From NCBI GenBank assembly GCA_005776585.1, contig SXOX01000162.1, positions 1-64,000 of the forward strand: a stretch of DNA of 64,000 bases, in the 5' to 3' direction. The translations under genes were made by a program, and so were the position numbers. The stretch comes from Pseudomonadota bacterium. Its GTDB lineage: Bacteria; Myxococcota_A; UBA9042; GCA-2863065. The notes under the pieces were generated by a model. It worked only from the letters and a program-made list of their open reading frames with translations, was not told the DNA's origin and searched no databases. Numbering within the stretch: position 1 is the stretch's first letter; the number at the start of each line of letters is the position of its first letter. Below, in pieces: positions 26,857 to 37,200 of this stretch.

Positions 26857-27849
26857 TCAGAACACCTCGAGCTGAGTGAAGTCCCCTTCACACGCGGCGT
26901 CGTTACACGACGCCCAGCGCTCGAGCGAACCCGACCGGAGGTCGCGCGGCAACCACGCGATGCAGTGGCGCAGGGCCTCGGACCGCGCGAACGTCGGTGA
27001 CGGACCGCCGTCTCCGTTTCGAGACTGGTCGGCGATGGCCTTGAGTTGCCCCAACAGGCACTGACTGGTGATGGCGAGCCCCTGCACGCAGACCGCGTCG
27101 GCAAAGCACGCCTTGATGTCGGCCGTGCACTGCTTGCGCGCCGAAAGGCACAGCGCCGCGTTACGACAGTAGTCCCCCTCGGGCTGCCCCTGCGGTCCGT
27201 CAATGTAGCTCTCCCGAGAGCAGACGAAGCCGGCCGGGCAGTCGTAGTCGTGACAGAACGCGACACACCGCTTGTCCGAAGGGTGCGCGTTCGTGCCCTC
27301 GGCCCATGGAATGCACCCCGCGCTCAGTGCGCACTCTGCGCCGCCGAAGCACGGCTCCCCCGGCAAGGTCGCGCCACCCCGAGAGCAGGCGCCAGCGACG
27401 CACTGCATCGCCGGAGGGCACGCGACACCGGCGCAGAGATCGTTCGAGACGCCCGGCTCGGGCGCGTGGATCGTGTTGCAGACGCCGCCGGCGGGCCAGT
27501 CGCAGTCGTCGCCGAGGTGCGCGCCGTGGTAGGTGCAGTCCGCGTGCGAGTGGCACGGCATCGTCTTGCAGGACGGGTCGGTGATGCCGTCACCGTCGTC
27601 GTCGAGGAAATTGCATGGCTCGCGCGACGGTGTGCACGGCGGCAGCGCGGACTCGCGTGTCCGGCGGCCCATCTTGGGCGTCCAGCACAAGACGTCCGAC
27701 CCGGGCAGGTGCGGCTCCCACGGCGCGGGCTCGACCTGAGCCCCCGGGGCAGCCGCGTCCACGACCTCGTCGATGGCGGTCGATCGGCACCCGAGGACAC
27801 CCACGAAGACGGCGATGAGGGGGAGGGGAAGAGGGAAGGGGCGGAGCAC
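26857..27849 (-). CDS. Cysteine-rich lipoprotein
   Basis: 330 residues. GTG 27849 is chosen because AGGAGG lies six bases upstream and because it gives a short signal, VLRPFPLPLPLIAVFVGVLG, with the lipidated Cys next. The ATG at 27909 would add a basic, unlikely leader. The mature protein has a NFLDDDGDGITDPSC stretch (a MopE-like acidic loop) and several EGF/Dickkopf-like cysteine groups (CHSHADC, CAGVACPPAMQC, CHDYDCPAGFVC). Its C-terminal part is helical with Cys pairs. Extracellular, function unknown. It is divergent from the next lipoprotein across about 226 bases with no recognised gene. Confidence 0.75.
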   Translation of the reverse strand: MLRPFPLPLPLIAVFVGVLGCRSTAIDEVVDAAAPGAQVEPAPWEPHLPGSDVLCWTPKMGRRTRESALPPCTPSREPCNFLDDDGDGITDPSCKTMPCHSHADCTYHGAHLGDDCDWPAGGVCNTIHAPEPGVSNDLCAGVACPPAMQCVAGACSRGGATLPGEPCFGGAECALSAGCIPWAEGTNAHPSDKRCVAFCHDYDCPAGFVCSRESYIDGPQGQPEGDYCRNAALCLSARKQCTADIKACFADAVCVQGLAITSQCLLGQLKAIADQSRNGDGGPSPTFARSEALRHCIAWLPRDLRSGSLERWASCNDAACEGDFTQLEVF

Positions 27850-28075
27850 GCGGGGCCTCCTGCGGTGCGGCGCGTGGCTCAGCGCGGCCACTGCGAAGAC
27901 GGTACGCATTGTGCAGCGCGAGGTCAACGCCCTTCGAAGAACGAGAGGCGCGACGTGACCGATGAGTTGCAGTCGGGGTGGCCCTTGGCTACGCTCACCT
28001 GACGGAGCACGAGCGAACGCGCGACGGATGCGCGCGCTTGCGTCGCGTGAACGCTCCCCTCGAGGACGAGGAACG

Positions 28076-28912
28076 ATGCCTGCACGAGTTACCCGGTCCC
28101 TTTTGTTCTCCCTGTGCTTGAGCGGCTGCACCACGAAGGAGACGACGGTCTACGTGACGGTCGGTCCCGCGGACGCAAGCGACGCGCTGCAATCGAGCAA
28201 GAGTGAAGTCGACGTCGGTGGCAAGCAGGACACCACGCCGGCCAAGGATGGCGTGCAGGCAAACGACCTGTCCCCGAACAAGCCCGACTCGGACTCGGGA
28301 CCGTCGCAGGACCAGGGCAGCAGCGATCCCGGGCCGGGGGACGACCTCGCCGATGGCCCGGTCCTCCCGGACGGAGGTCCGACAGACGATGTGCACAAGC
28401 CCCCGCCGAAGGACGGGGGCGGTTTCGATACCTCGATCCCTGCGGGCGAATGCTGGAAGCCGGCCGGCGCGCCCATGGGCATCGACTGCGCGGCGTTCTG
28501 CGCCGCGGCGAAGAAGTGCGCCGTCGACACGGAGTGCGAGAGCGGCTGCGCGCTCGTCACGTCGTACCTCGAGCCGAGCGCCGGGGCGAAGCTGTTGGGG
28601 TGCATCCAGTCGGCCCCCTGCGGTTACACGAACGCGTTCGAACTCTTCCAGAGCTGCCTCATGCAGCTGCCGAAGCTCGGCTACACGGCACCGGCCGCCG
28701 CCAAGACGACGTGCGATGCGCTGAACGCGCAGCTTCAGTCGTGCGCCATCAACACGGGCTCCGCGGCGGCGGAGATGTGCTTCACGTTCTCGACGGCGTT
28801 TACCTCGGCGGCCATCGCGCAGGTCGAAGCCTGCGCCTCGGCGCCATGTGCGGACGTCAAGGCGTGCCTGCTCGCTGCCAACTGCACCCTCGGACCGGCG
28901 CTGGTCAACTGA
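28076..28912 (+). CDS. Lipoprotein with Asp/Pro linker and Cys-rich helical domain
   Basis: 278 residues from ATG 28076, with GAGGA upstream. The lipobox is LSGC. Residues 20-120 are a disordered Asp/Ser/Pro/Gly linker. The C-terminal domain (about 125-278) has about sixteen cysteines in a helical spacing (CWKPAG, DCAAFCAAAKKC, CESGCALV, CIQSAPCGY), the same kind of domain as the remnant at 22533-22814. Function unknown. The same Cys layout recurs in other lipoproteins of this group of bacteria. The next gene is on the opposite strand, convergent. Confidence 0.75.
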   Translation: MPARVTRSLLFSLCLSGCTTKETTVYVTVGPADASDALQSSKSEVDVGGKQDTTPAKDGVQANDLSPNKPDSDSGPSQDQGSSDPGPGDDLADGPVLPDGGPTDDVHKPPPKDGGGFDTSIPAGECWKPAGAPMGIDCAAFCAAAKKCAVDTECESGCALVTSYLEPSAGAKLLGCIQSAPCGYTNAFELFQSCLMQLPKLGYTAPAAAKTTCDALNAQLQSCAINTGSAAAEMCFTFSTAFTSAAIAQVEACASAPCADVKACLLAANCTLGPALVN

Positions 28913-28974
28913 GGTCCTTGCGGCAGGCCCATGGCCCCGCGCCAAGGCACCGTGCCCGCGAGAAACGTGGGACG

Positions 28975-31017
28975 CTATGGGTCCTTGAGCTCGACTCCAG
29001 ACTCCGAGCACCGCATGTGACCGTCAGGAAACAGCACGGGAGCGAGCCTCTGACAGAGCGATAGAAACGACGTGCCCTCCACGATGATGGGCATCGTCGA
29101 GCCGACCCGATCCGGGCCCGGGTCACCCGCCATGAGGAACTGCGGAGACCCGAGGATGACACCGCACGCCAGCCGAAGGTTGCCTTCGAGTCCAACGACC
29201 TCGGCGACGGGCGTGCCGAGCGAGGCGCCGAAGAGCCGCTCGAATGCCGCTCGGACGGCGGGGCTCTCGACCTTGGGATCGGAGATCAGGCGATCCTGGA
29301 GAGCGCCAATGATGTCTTCGAGACGCGTGTCCGGGCCCGCGGAGCGCACCAGTCGGTCGATGAAGTCGTCTGGGCGCGGATCGAGCCAGTAGGTCGAGCT
29401 GGCGAACTCCATCGGGTCGACGCACGCTCCGACGCCCGCCTCCCACGAGAGCATCGACAGCAGGCTCGCGCCGCGGAAGCCGCGCTCCGAGTCGGTGAGG
29501 TAGACGCCGATGTCGCGTTGGAAGCGGCCCTCGATCGGCAGCTGAACCGTCGCCGCGTCGGGCTCCTTCTCCGTGATGAACTCCCGGGGAGCAGGCCATC
29601 CCAAGGCGTACGCGACAGCCCCGTACGCGAGCCGTGGGTCCAGAGGCCGGAGCGCATCGCCCACGCCGTTGCGGCGGCGCTCGGGGAGCTCGTCGCTGAC
29701 CGTCCACGGATCGAAGATGGGCGGGAGGTGATACGGCGAGCCAGGCGCGTCGCACGCGGGCGGATTCGCCTGGTTGTAGGTCGGGTGGGTCACGATGGCG
29801 ACCAGCAGCTCCCGGAGAGAGAAGCCGCTACCGATGAACCGCTCCGCGAGATCGACCATCAGATCGCGCTGGAAGCGGTTGCGTGGGAAGTGGTTCGCGG
29901 TCGTCAGCGACCGACCGGTGACCTCGCGCCAGACCATGTTCGCGATGGAGAGCGATGTGAGGTACGCAAAGCCCACCTCGGGATCCATCGAGAGCTCGGG
30001 CCCGAGGACGAGCGGGGCGAGGCGCAGCTTGGCCAGGCCAGCGCTCAGATGGCGCTGAAGATCGAAAACGGAGCCAACGGTGCCCGTACTCTCGATGAAG
30101 AAGCCGACCTCCTTGCTACCGTTCGGCCCGATGGCCTCCGGTCGAACGAAGGTCCCACACTGGGCGCTCGCGCCCCACGGCTGGAAGCTCGGTACCGCGG
30201 GACGGGGCGGACCGTGGCGACCGCCATCGACGGGGACCAGTACCCCGCCCTGTCGAAACAGCGTGTGAACCGCGGTACCCGTCGGGCCCGGACCACCGCT
30301 GTTGCCGTAGAGCGCCTTCTCGAAGTGACCCGGCACGGACCACGCGCGCGAATAGCGCGGATCCGGGTCGAACAGTACGTTGTACTCAGAATTGTGACAG
30401 ACCATGCACTCCTGACTTCGATTCAAGTACGTGCGCTGAAACGTCTGAGACCACACCGACCTCTGCTCGGCATCCTCGGTGGGCGCGACCGGCGTTGCGG
30501 GGATCATGACGAGGTGCGCCTTCAACACGACCGACACGTCGTCCAGCTGAAGCGCCGAGCGAAACAGGTCGGTCAGGTTCCAATCGGTAATGGGTGGCGC
30601 GGACTCGGGCGCGTGGTCTCGGACCCACGTTGCCAGCTCGGTACCGGTCTCGGTGCGCATGGGTGCGCCGTAGCACGCCGGAGGAGCCCTCGGCCCAGCG
30701 CGGTTGACCTCGAGCCCGTCTTTGAAGAGCGACCACTGGCGCGTCGCGAACTCGTCGGAGCGCGACATGGCGCGGACCAAGGTGGCCCGGTCGGTCCGGC
30801 GAAGCACCTGCAGCAGGACGTCGACCTCGCGGATGGAGACGGGCCTCCTCCCCCAGAGAATCGGCACGATGCGCTTGATGAAGGCCTCGTCGCCAGCATC
30901 GCACACCGCCGCGGGGTCGACCTCGACCGCCACGACCGGTCGCGACGCCTCCGAAGGGGCTTCCCCGTCGTCGGACGCCATCGCCAGCGCGAAGGCCGCG
31001 ATGACGACCACGGTCAC
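28975..31017 (-). CDS. DUF1549/DUF1553-like protein with heme motif, DUF1501 partner
   Basis: 680 residues. It starts GTG 31017, which overlaps the stop of the DUF1501 gene (GTGA), so the two are translationally coupled. The N-terminal hydrophobic segment (MTVVVIAAFALAMA) suggests export. Residues 35-130 carry helices like those that open DUF1549-type proteins (VLRRTDRATLVRAMSRSDEF). A single heme-type motif CMVCH occurs near residue 205. The second half contains the FPRNRFQRDLMVDLAERF and SFSLRELLVAIVTHPTYN segments characteristic of DUF1553-like partners. In Planctomycetes and Myxococcota such proteins pair with DUF1501 proteins; the biochemical role is unknown. Confidence 0.8.
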   Translation of the reverse strand: MTVVVIAAFALAMASDDGEAPSEASRPVVAVEVDPAAVCDAGDEAFIKRIVPILWGRRPVSIREVDVLLQVLRRTDRATLVRAMSRSDEFATRQWSLFKDGLEVNRAGPRAPPACYGAPMRTETGTELATWVRDHAPESAPPITDWNLTDLFRSALQLDDVSVVLKAHLVMIPATPVAPTEDAEQRSVWSQTFQRTYLNRSQECMVCHNSEYNVLFDPDPRYSRAWSVPGHFEKALYGNSGGPGPTGTAVHTLFRQGGVLVPVDGGRHGPPRPAVPSFQPWGASAQCGTFVRPEAIGPNGSKEVGFFIESTGTVGSVFDLQRHLSAGLAKLRLAPLVLGPELSMDPEVGFAYLTSLSIANMVWREVTGRSLTTANHFPRNRFQRDLMVDLAERFIGSGFSLRELLVAIVTHPTYNQANPPACDAPGSPYHLPPIFDPWTVSDELPERRRNGVGDALRPLDPRLAYGAVAYALGWPAPREFITEKEPDAATVQLPIEGRFQRDIGVYLTDSERGFRGASLLSMLSWEAGVGACVDPMEFASSTYWLDPRPDDFIDRLVRSAGPDTRLEDIIGALQDRLISDPKVESPAVRAAFERLFGASLGTPVAEVVGLEGNLRLACGVILGSPQFLMAGDPGPDRVGSTMPIIVEGTSFLSLCQRLAPVLFPDGHMRCSESGVELKDP

Positions 31018-32642
31018 AGGGGGTACCCCAGGACCATTTCGCGCAGCCAGGCCGCGCCCTCGACCTCCGTGCCGATGTCCGGGAGATCGCCGACGGCGAA
31101 CGACTCCGGAGTGAATGGCCAGGCGCCCATCATCAGCAGCATGGCCGCGCGGTGTTGGGTCGGCGAGATGGAGCCCGAGCTGGCGATCGCGTTCTCGTCG
31201 AGGGCCCCGACGATCCCAGAGCGCTCTTCGTCGATGGGGCCCCCGAGCCCGACGACGACGTAACCGTACGGCCAGTGATCGGTTCCCCAGTTCTCGAGCT
31301 CACCGTCGGGACCCATGCGCTGCGGATATGGCGATCGGCCAAACTCCGTGTTCAACAGGACCATCGTCCTGTCGAGGTCGATCTTGGTCGGATCGCGCTC
31401 TCCAGGCTCATTGATTCGACTGACGAGGTGCTTCATGGAGTGAAGCGTGTTGCTCGCAGTCCAACGCACGTGGTCGAAGTGCGTGTCGTAGCCGGCCCCC
31501 AGCCGATCGGGGTACAATCCGCCTTCGATCACGCACACATAGCGCGCCGGATGGAGCGGATGGTTGGCAAGCTTGACGCCGAGGGCGATGGATGCGGCCG
31601 TATCGTCCGGACTGGGCTCCTTCTCGCACGTCTGCGCATCCGAGGGCGTCAGATCGGCGCCCGCGAAGATCTGCTGCAGGAGGCGAAAGCCTTCCACGGA
31701 GGTGTGGCCGTGCTCGAGGTCGGCCAGCGCAGGTGCGCGCATGTCGGCCCCGAGTCGCTGGCGGTAGTCCGCCAGGTAGGCGGCCGCCAGCGCATCGACC
31801 TGGGCGTGGCGATCGCCGATGACGCGCCGCTCCAGTCGTTGGAGGAACTCCCGCGACTGTGGTCCAAGGCGCAGACTGAGGGGCCGAGACGCCGCACGAT
31901 GGAGTCCAATCGCCGCAGCGGCGTCGGTGTTGGTGACGAGATCCGCCGCGCGCTGATACAGCGTGTAGGAGAAGGGCTGAATCACCTCGACGGGCACGCG
32001 GTCGCGGAAGAAGCGCTCCAAGTGCGTCCCCAGAGCCGCACCGCGGCTGCTCCCGCGTCGCAGCCCGGTCAAGCTGAACGGCACCGCGCCGACGTGGTCG
32101 AAGACATCGTGCCGCATCGTCCAGACGCGCATGCGCGCCAGGAGATCCGGACGCTCTCGCAAGGGAGCGATGAACGGGCCGAGATTGACGGTCTTGCCGA
32201 GGGCGTCGGTTCGCCACGGCGCGAGCAGCGGGCGATCCGCTCCGCCACAGCGCGCAAACTCCGAGCCAATGGTGCGCGCGACACCCGACTGGAACGTCCA
32301 CCACTGGCTTCCGCCCGTGTACGTCTTGCCGAGCTCGATCCCGTGCTCGATGCGGTACGGCTTCGGGTTGTTGGCCGGATCTCCGTACTCTGGAACGACG
32401 TAGAAGCTCTCCCAGGGCGACAAGCCGCCGTAGAGAAACAACTCGAGCAGGTTGAACGGCTGCCGTTCGGCGGGGAGCCGCACGGCCTCGAACGGGGCGG
32501 GGATCTGCGCCCACGGCGTGGACGTCCGCGGCGATCCCTGGGCGACCGCTTGGGTCGTCACGCCGCCTCCGCAACGCGCCGCACCGGCGAGGCCAAGCAG
32601 TGACGAGCAGGCCACGCGGCGCAGCAGCTCGCGTCGATGCAT
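31014..32642 (-). CDS. DUF1501 family protein, Tat signal
   Basis: 542 residues from ATG 32642 (a GTG 15 bases upstream is possible). The N-terminus MHRRELLRRVACSS with a hydrophobic stretch is a twin-arginine signal, as usual for this sulfatase-like family. Typical DUF1501 phrases are present: FLYGGLSPWESFYVVPEY, AALGTHLERFF, VCVIEGG, GYDTHFDHV, and TMVLLNTEFGRSPYPQR, the last close to the alkaline-phosphatase/sulfatase-fold metal region. The DTHFDH histidines are likely metal ligands. It is followed by the heme-containing partner with a four-base overlap. Precise role unknown. Confidence 0.9.
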   Translation of the reverse strand: MHRRELLRRVACSSLLGLAGAARCGGGVTTQAVAQGSPRTSTPWAQIPAPFEAVRLPAERQPFNLLELFLYGGLSPWESFYVVPEYGDPANNPKPYRIEHGIELGKTYTGGSQWWTFQSGVARTIGSEFARCGGADRPLLAPWRTDALGKTVNLGPFIAPLRERPDLLARMRVWTMRHDVFDHVGAVPFSLTGLRRGSSRGAALGTHLERFFRDRVPVEVIQPFSYTLYQRAADLVTNTDAAAAIGLHRAASRPLSLRLGPQSREFLQRLERRVIGDRHAQVDALAAAYLADYRQRLGADMRAPALADLEHGHTSVEGFRLLQQIFAGADLTPSDAQTCEKEPSPDDTAASIALGVKLANHPLHPARYVCVIEGGLYPDRLGAGYDTHFDHVRWTASNTLHSMKHLVSRINEPGERDPTKIDLDRTMVLLNTEFGRSPYPQRMGPDGELENWGTDHWPYGYVVVGLGGPIDEERSGIVGALDENAIASSGSISPTQHRAAMLLMMGAWPFTPESFAVGDLPDIGTEVEGAAWLREMVLGYPL

Positions 32643-32690
32643 GGACGTCACACCCACCCGATCGCCGTCGGCGCCAATCGCGCGACCACG

Positions 32691-34025
32691 CTATTTCGGT
32701 GCAGGCGGCGGTCGCGAGGCGTCCACGAGCGCGTCGACGTTCGTCCAGCCGCCGAGCCAGCGTGTTTTGCCGTCCTGCGTGACCGCCCCGCCTTTGCCCT
32801 GCGAGGCACCCATGATCTCATTGGTGCGCGGATCGTAGATGCGCAGCCCGCTCTTGGCGCCCTGGTTGTCGACCTTCCCCGGGACGTGAGCGCCGCCGTC
32901 GAAGGTCGTCCAGAGCTCCCGCCCGGTAGGCTTGCCGTCGGCGTCGGTCTCCGGTCGCAGGCCGTTGAAGAAGCCCACGTGCGAGAACTCGAGCCCGCCC
33001 ATGCGATTGCCACCCTTGAGGGCCTTCTCGGTGCCGGCCGTGGCTGCCGTCTTGGCGCGCGCCTCGGCGAGCTTGGCGTCGAGCTCTTGGAGCCGCTTGT
33101 CGTGCGCGGCCTTGAGCTCCTGGAGCCGGGCCTCGAGCTGCGGCACCTTGGCCTGTCCCGCCTTGGAGATGGCCTCAGTCGCGCTCTGCGACGCGGCCCG
33201 AGCCTCAGCGAGCTTCTTCTCGATGGACTTCACGTTCTGCGAATACATCGAGTACTGCGAGTTCTCGCCGTCGATGTCTCCCTGCACCTTGTCGGCGCTG
33301 CCACGCATCTCGAGGACGAGGATGTCCCCCGGCTGTGGGCGATTGGGCATGCCCGGCTTGGCCTCGACCCATGCCCCCCGTTTGGTGGCCTCGAGCCGTC
33401 CGAGCGTGCCGTAGGTGAACATGTCGAACTTGGCGGCGTCCGTCTGTTTGACGTGCTGCTGTGTGGCTTTGAACGCGGCCTCGAGCAGCTTGGTCTGGGT
33501 CGCGATGCACGTGGTGAAGTGCGAGTCGTCCTTCCGCGGCGGCTTCTTGTGAGTCTTGGCATACTCGGGGTTGGCCTTGCACTCCTGCTCCCACTTGGCG
33601 ACCTCGCCGGGCCAGACGTCCTTGTTGTAGACCTTGGCGTCGGCCTCGCTCTTCTGCCGGTCCTTCCACCACTGTTCGCCACAGATGGCCTCGAACTCCG
33701 CGTCGCCGACACCCTTGCCGTTGAGGGCCTGGAACTGCTGGAGCAGCGCTTGGCGCAGGGGGCTCAACGCCTCTGGTCCCGCAAGCGCGGCGGTGTCCGG
33801 GGCGCCGGCGTCAGTCGGTTGCGCGGTCGTCGTGGTGTTCGTCGCATCCGGCGCCTTGGCCGCCGCTCCCCTCGGCGAGAGCGCGGCCTGCTGCGCGGCG
33901 TAGCCGTCGAGACCGCCCACGAGCTGCTGTGTGCGGCTCGGTGCCGCCGGGGCGTCCGCGATCGCGGCAGCCGGCTGATTGGCGGGAACTTGGCTGGCGA
34001 GGGCCCGTTGAGGCTGACTACTCAT
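32691..34025 (-). CDS. Putative papain-fold hydrolase with inserted coiled coil
   Basis: 444 residues from ATG 34025, without a signal peptide. The N-terminal 90 residues are Ala/Pro/Gln-rich and disordered, opening MSSQPQRALASQVPANQ and containing GGLDGYAAQQAALSP, wording seen in Myxococcota proteins linked to contractile injection systems. A catalytic-type Cys lies at about residue 171 (FTTCIATQTKLLEAAF), then PGDILVLEMRG. A charged coiled coil (about 255-335) interrupts the fold before the His strand (LEFSHVGFFNG, His about 349). The Cys/GDI/SHVGF order is that of NlpC/P60 or CHAP amidases. A cytosolic or injected effector is possible. Inference only. Confidence 0.65.
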   Translation of the reverse strand: MSSQPQRALASQVPANQPAAAIADAPAAPSRTQQLVGGLDGYAAQQAALSPRGAAAKAPDATNTTTTAQPTDAGAPDTAALAGPEALSPLRQALLQQFQALNGKGVGDAEFEAICGEQWWKDRQKSEADAKVYNKDVWPGEVAKWEQECKANPEYAKTHKKPPRKDDSHFTTCIATQTKLLEAAFKATQQHVKQTDAAKFDMFTYGTLGRLEATKRGAWVEAKPGMPNRPQPGDILVLEMRGSADKVQGDIDGENSQYSMYSQNVKSIEKKLAEARAASQSATEAISKAGQAKVPQLEARLQELKAAHDKRLQELDAKLAEARAKTAATAGTEKALKGGNRMGGLEFSHVGFFNGLRPETDADGKPTGRELWTTFDGGAHVPGKVDNQGAKSGLRIYDPRTNEIMGASQGKGGAVTQDGKTRWLGGWTNVDALVDASRPPPAPK

Positions 34026-34223
34026 GACGGCTCCATGCTGCGGAAGGCGACCGAGGCGCGGCGCTCAAACGAGCGACGCGACGGCATGATACCTCGTTTG
34101 GCCGGCTCTCGGCAACCCGGAGTCCGCCGATGTTCGACGCGCTGGGTGCCTCTGCGGGTGCGCTTGATTCTCGCCGTGGACCTCACCGAGGATGGCGGAA
34201 ACGCACGAAGGGAGGGCCTCGCC

Positions 34224-37200
34224 ATGACCGCGCTCGCACGTACTCTTCTCGCGCCGTGCGTGGTCCTGTGCGCGACCTCGCCGCACGCCACGACGCGCAC
34301 GGCGGGCGCAGCGGGCGCGGGCTACACGACGATCCAGGCCGCCATCGACGCCTCGAGCAACAAGGACGAGAGCCTCGTCTTTCCGGGGACCTACCTCGGG
34401 ACCATCGACTTCAAGGGGAAGTCCCTCTGGCTCCACTCGCAGCAAGGCCCGGCCGTCACGACGCTCCAGGGCAGCGGCACGGTCGTGACCGTGAGCCAGG
34501 ACGAGACGTCGGACACGGTCATCGAGGGCTTCACGATCACCAGCAGCGGCACCGGGATCTACGTGGGCCGCGCCAGCCCGGTGCTCCAGGGGTGTACGTT
34601 CAAAAACGCGACGGGAACCTACGGCCTGACGGTACGCGAGGGCGGTACGCCGCTGCCGCGGAACCTCACGGTGACGAAGAATAAGGCGACGCATGCATTC
34701 TACATCGGTGATGTGGCCACGAGCGTCGTCATCGAGGACTCCACGCTCACACACAACGTCTCGGCGAACGGCGGGGCCATCACGATCGTCTACGGCGCGA
34801 CCGTCGAGGTCCGCCGATCGACCTTTACGGGCAACTCTGGAACGACGTACGGCGGGGCGATCTATGTCTCGGGTGCCAACCTGACTGTCTCCGACTCGAC
34901 GTTCTCGGGCAATGCCATCGTCGACTACGGCAGCGCGCTGTTCCTGGATGCGGCGGCCCCCTAACGTGTCCTCGTGCGGGGCTCCAAGTTCTTCGCCAAC
35001 ACGGCACGGCGTCGCGGCGCGCTGTACTTCGTCGGCGTCGGCTCCGCCACCGTCGCCGACTCGCTCGTCGTGGACAACACGGCCGTCGAGGACGGTGGCG
35101 GCGTCTACGTCAGCACGTCGGCCCGCGTGGCCTTCATCAACGACACGCTCTACCGAAACGAGGCGCCCCGCGGCGGCGGCCTGTTCCTGCGGGAGACGAG
35201 CGACGTCCTCCTGACGCAGTGCATCGTCGCCGACTCGACGAACGGCGAGGGCCTCTATGGCACGAGCAGCTCGAGCCGAGCGCTGATCACGCACAGCGCA
35301 ATCGCTGGCAACTACCAAGGAGCAGTGAAGAACCTCCCCGATCCCATCGGGTGCCTCGGCACGGTCGCGGTCGCGCCCACGTTCGTCGCGTTCTCGGACG
35401 ACGGCGACTTCGCCAACGACGACTTCCACCTGGCGAGCAGTAGCGCGCTCATCGACGCGGGCGACCCGGCGATCCTGGACCTGGACGGCACGCGCTCCGA
35501 CATCGGCGCGTATGGCGGCTCGGGCGGACCGGAGCTCGACAAGGATGGTGACGGCATCACGGCTTCGGGCGGTGACTGCAATGACACGGACCCGTCCATC
35601 TATCCGAACGCGGTCGAGCTCAAGGACTCGAAGGACAACGACTGCAACGGCACGATCGATGATCCGTATACCGATAAGGATAACGATGGCTACGATCCGG
35701 CCGCGGGCGATTGCAACGACGGGAACCCCTCGGTCCACCCCGGGGTCAAGGCGGTCTGCGACGGCAAGGACCAGAACTGCAACGGCAAGATCGACGAGGG
35801 CAAGCTCAGTACGTTCTACTTCGACAACGACGGCGACGGCGTGAGCCTGGCCACCAAGACGGTGACCGGGCGCAGCGCGCCGGCTGGGTACACGGAAACG
35901 CCGGGCGACGGCGACGACGGCGACGCGACTCGCCGCCCCGTACACGGCGAGGCCTGCGACCTCAAGGACAACGACTGCAACGGACTCACCGATGAGGGTG
36001 TCGAGACGACCTACTACCCCGATGGTGACGGTGATGGCTTTGGCGCAACCGCCGGAGCCGTGCTCGGGTGCACGCTGCCGCTGGGCTTCGTCAAGGTCGC
36101 GGGCGATTGCGACGACACCAACCCGCTCAAGAGCCCGGCGTCGCCTGAGGCCTGCAACGGGCAGGACGACAACTGCAACGTCGCCATCGACGAGGGGGTC
36201 ATGCTCACCTACTACTCCGAGACGCACGGCGACTGCGACGACGCGAAGCCGGCCGTACACCCGACGGCGACCGAGCTGAGCGACGGCGTCGACAACGACT
36301 GCGATGGACAGACCGACGAGACGCAGTCGGCGACCAAGGGTGACACGGACGACGACGGGCTCTCGGACGAGTTCGAGGTCGAGCACGGCCTCGATCCCGA
36401 GGATCCGGGCGACGGCGCGAGTGTGGCCCCGACGCTTCCGCTGGCGTTTGCGCCGGCGCAGGCCAGTTGCGCCGAGGGCGAGTCGTTCGGTCTGGCGCTC
36501 CTTGGCGGGGTCGGGCCGTACGCGTCGCTGTCAGTCGAGTCTGCGGCCGGTGTGGTGCTGGAGCTCTCTGTCGCGCAAGAGGACGCGCAGGGCCCGATGC
36601 AGCCCGCCCAGGCCACATGTCTCCGGGAGGGAACCGCGGACCTCGTGGGCGTCGACCCGAAGGGCACCGTCGTCCGCCTCGGCGTGACGGTCTCCGGGTC
36701 GACGATGAGCCTGGTTCCGAAGTCGCTCGCGCTCGTTGTGGGAGACGCGGCCTAATTCTCGGCTCAGGGCGGCGTGGCGCCCAGTGGCTACGTGTCGAGC
36801 CGACCGGACATCGCGACGGTGGAGGCGGCGACCGGTCGGATCGCCGCTGTGGCGGTCGGACAGGCGACGCTCACGGCAACCGCGGCGAATGGTCGGAGCG
36901 CGACGGCCGAGGTCACCGTGAGCACGCCCAAGGCCGTGGCGCCCGCCCTGGGGCTCGGCCCGACGAAGGTCACCATCGCCGTGCGACAGACCGTGACGCT
37001 TCAGCCGTATGGCGGCCAGGCTCCGTATGCGTGGACGGTCGACGACGCGGCCGTTGCGACCGTGAGCGCCGGCACGGCCACGGGTGTCGCCGTGGGCTCG
37101 GCGGTCGTCACCGTGACCGACGCGTTGGGCGCGCACGCGACGAGCATCGTGACCGTACTCGCCGAGCGGGTCGTGACCGTGGCCTCGCCGGTGACGGGAG

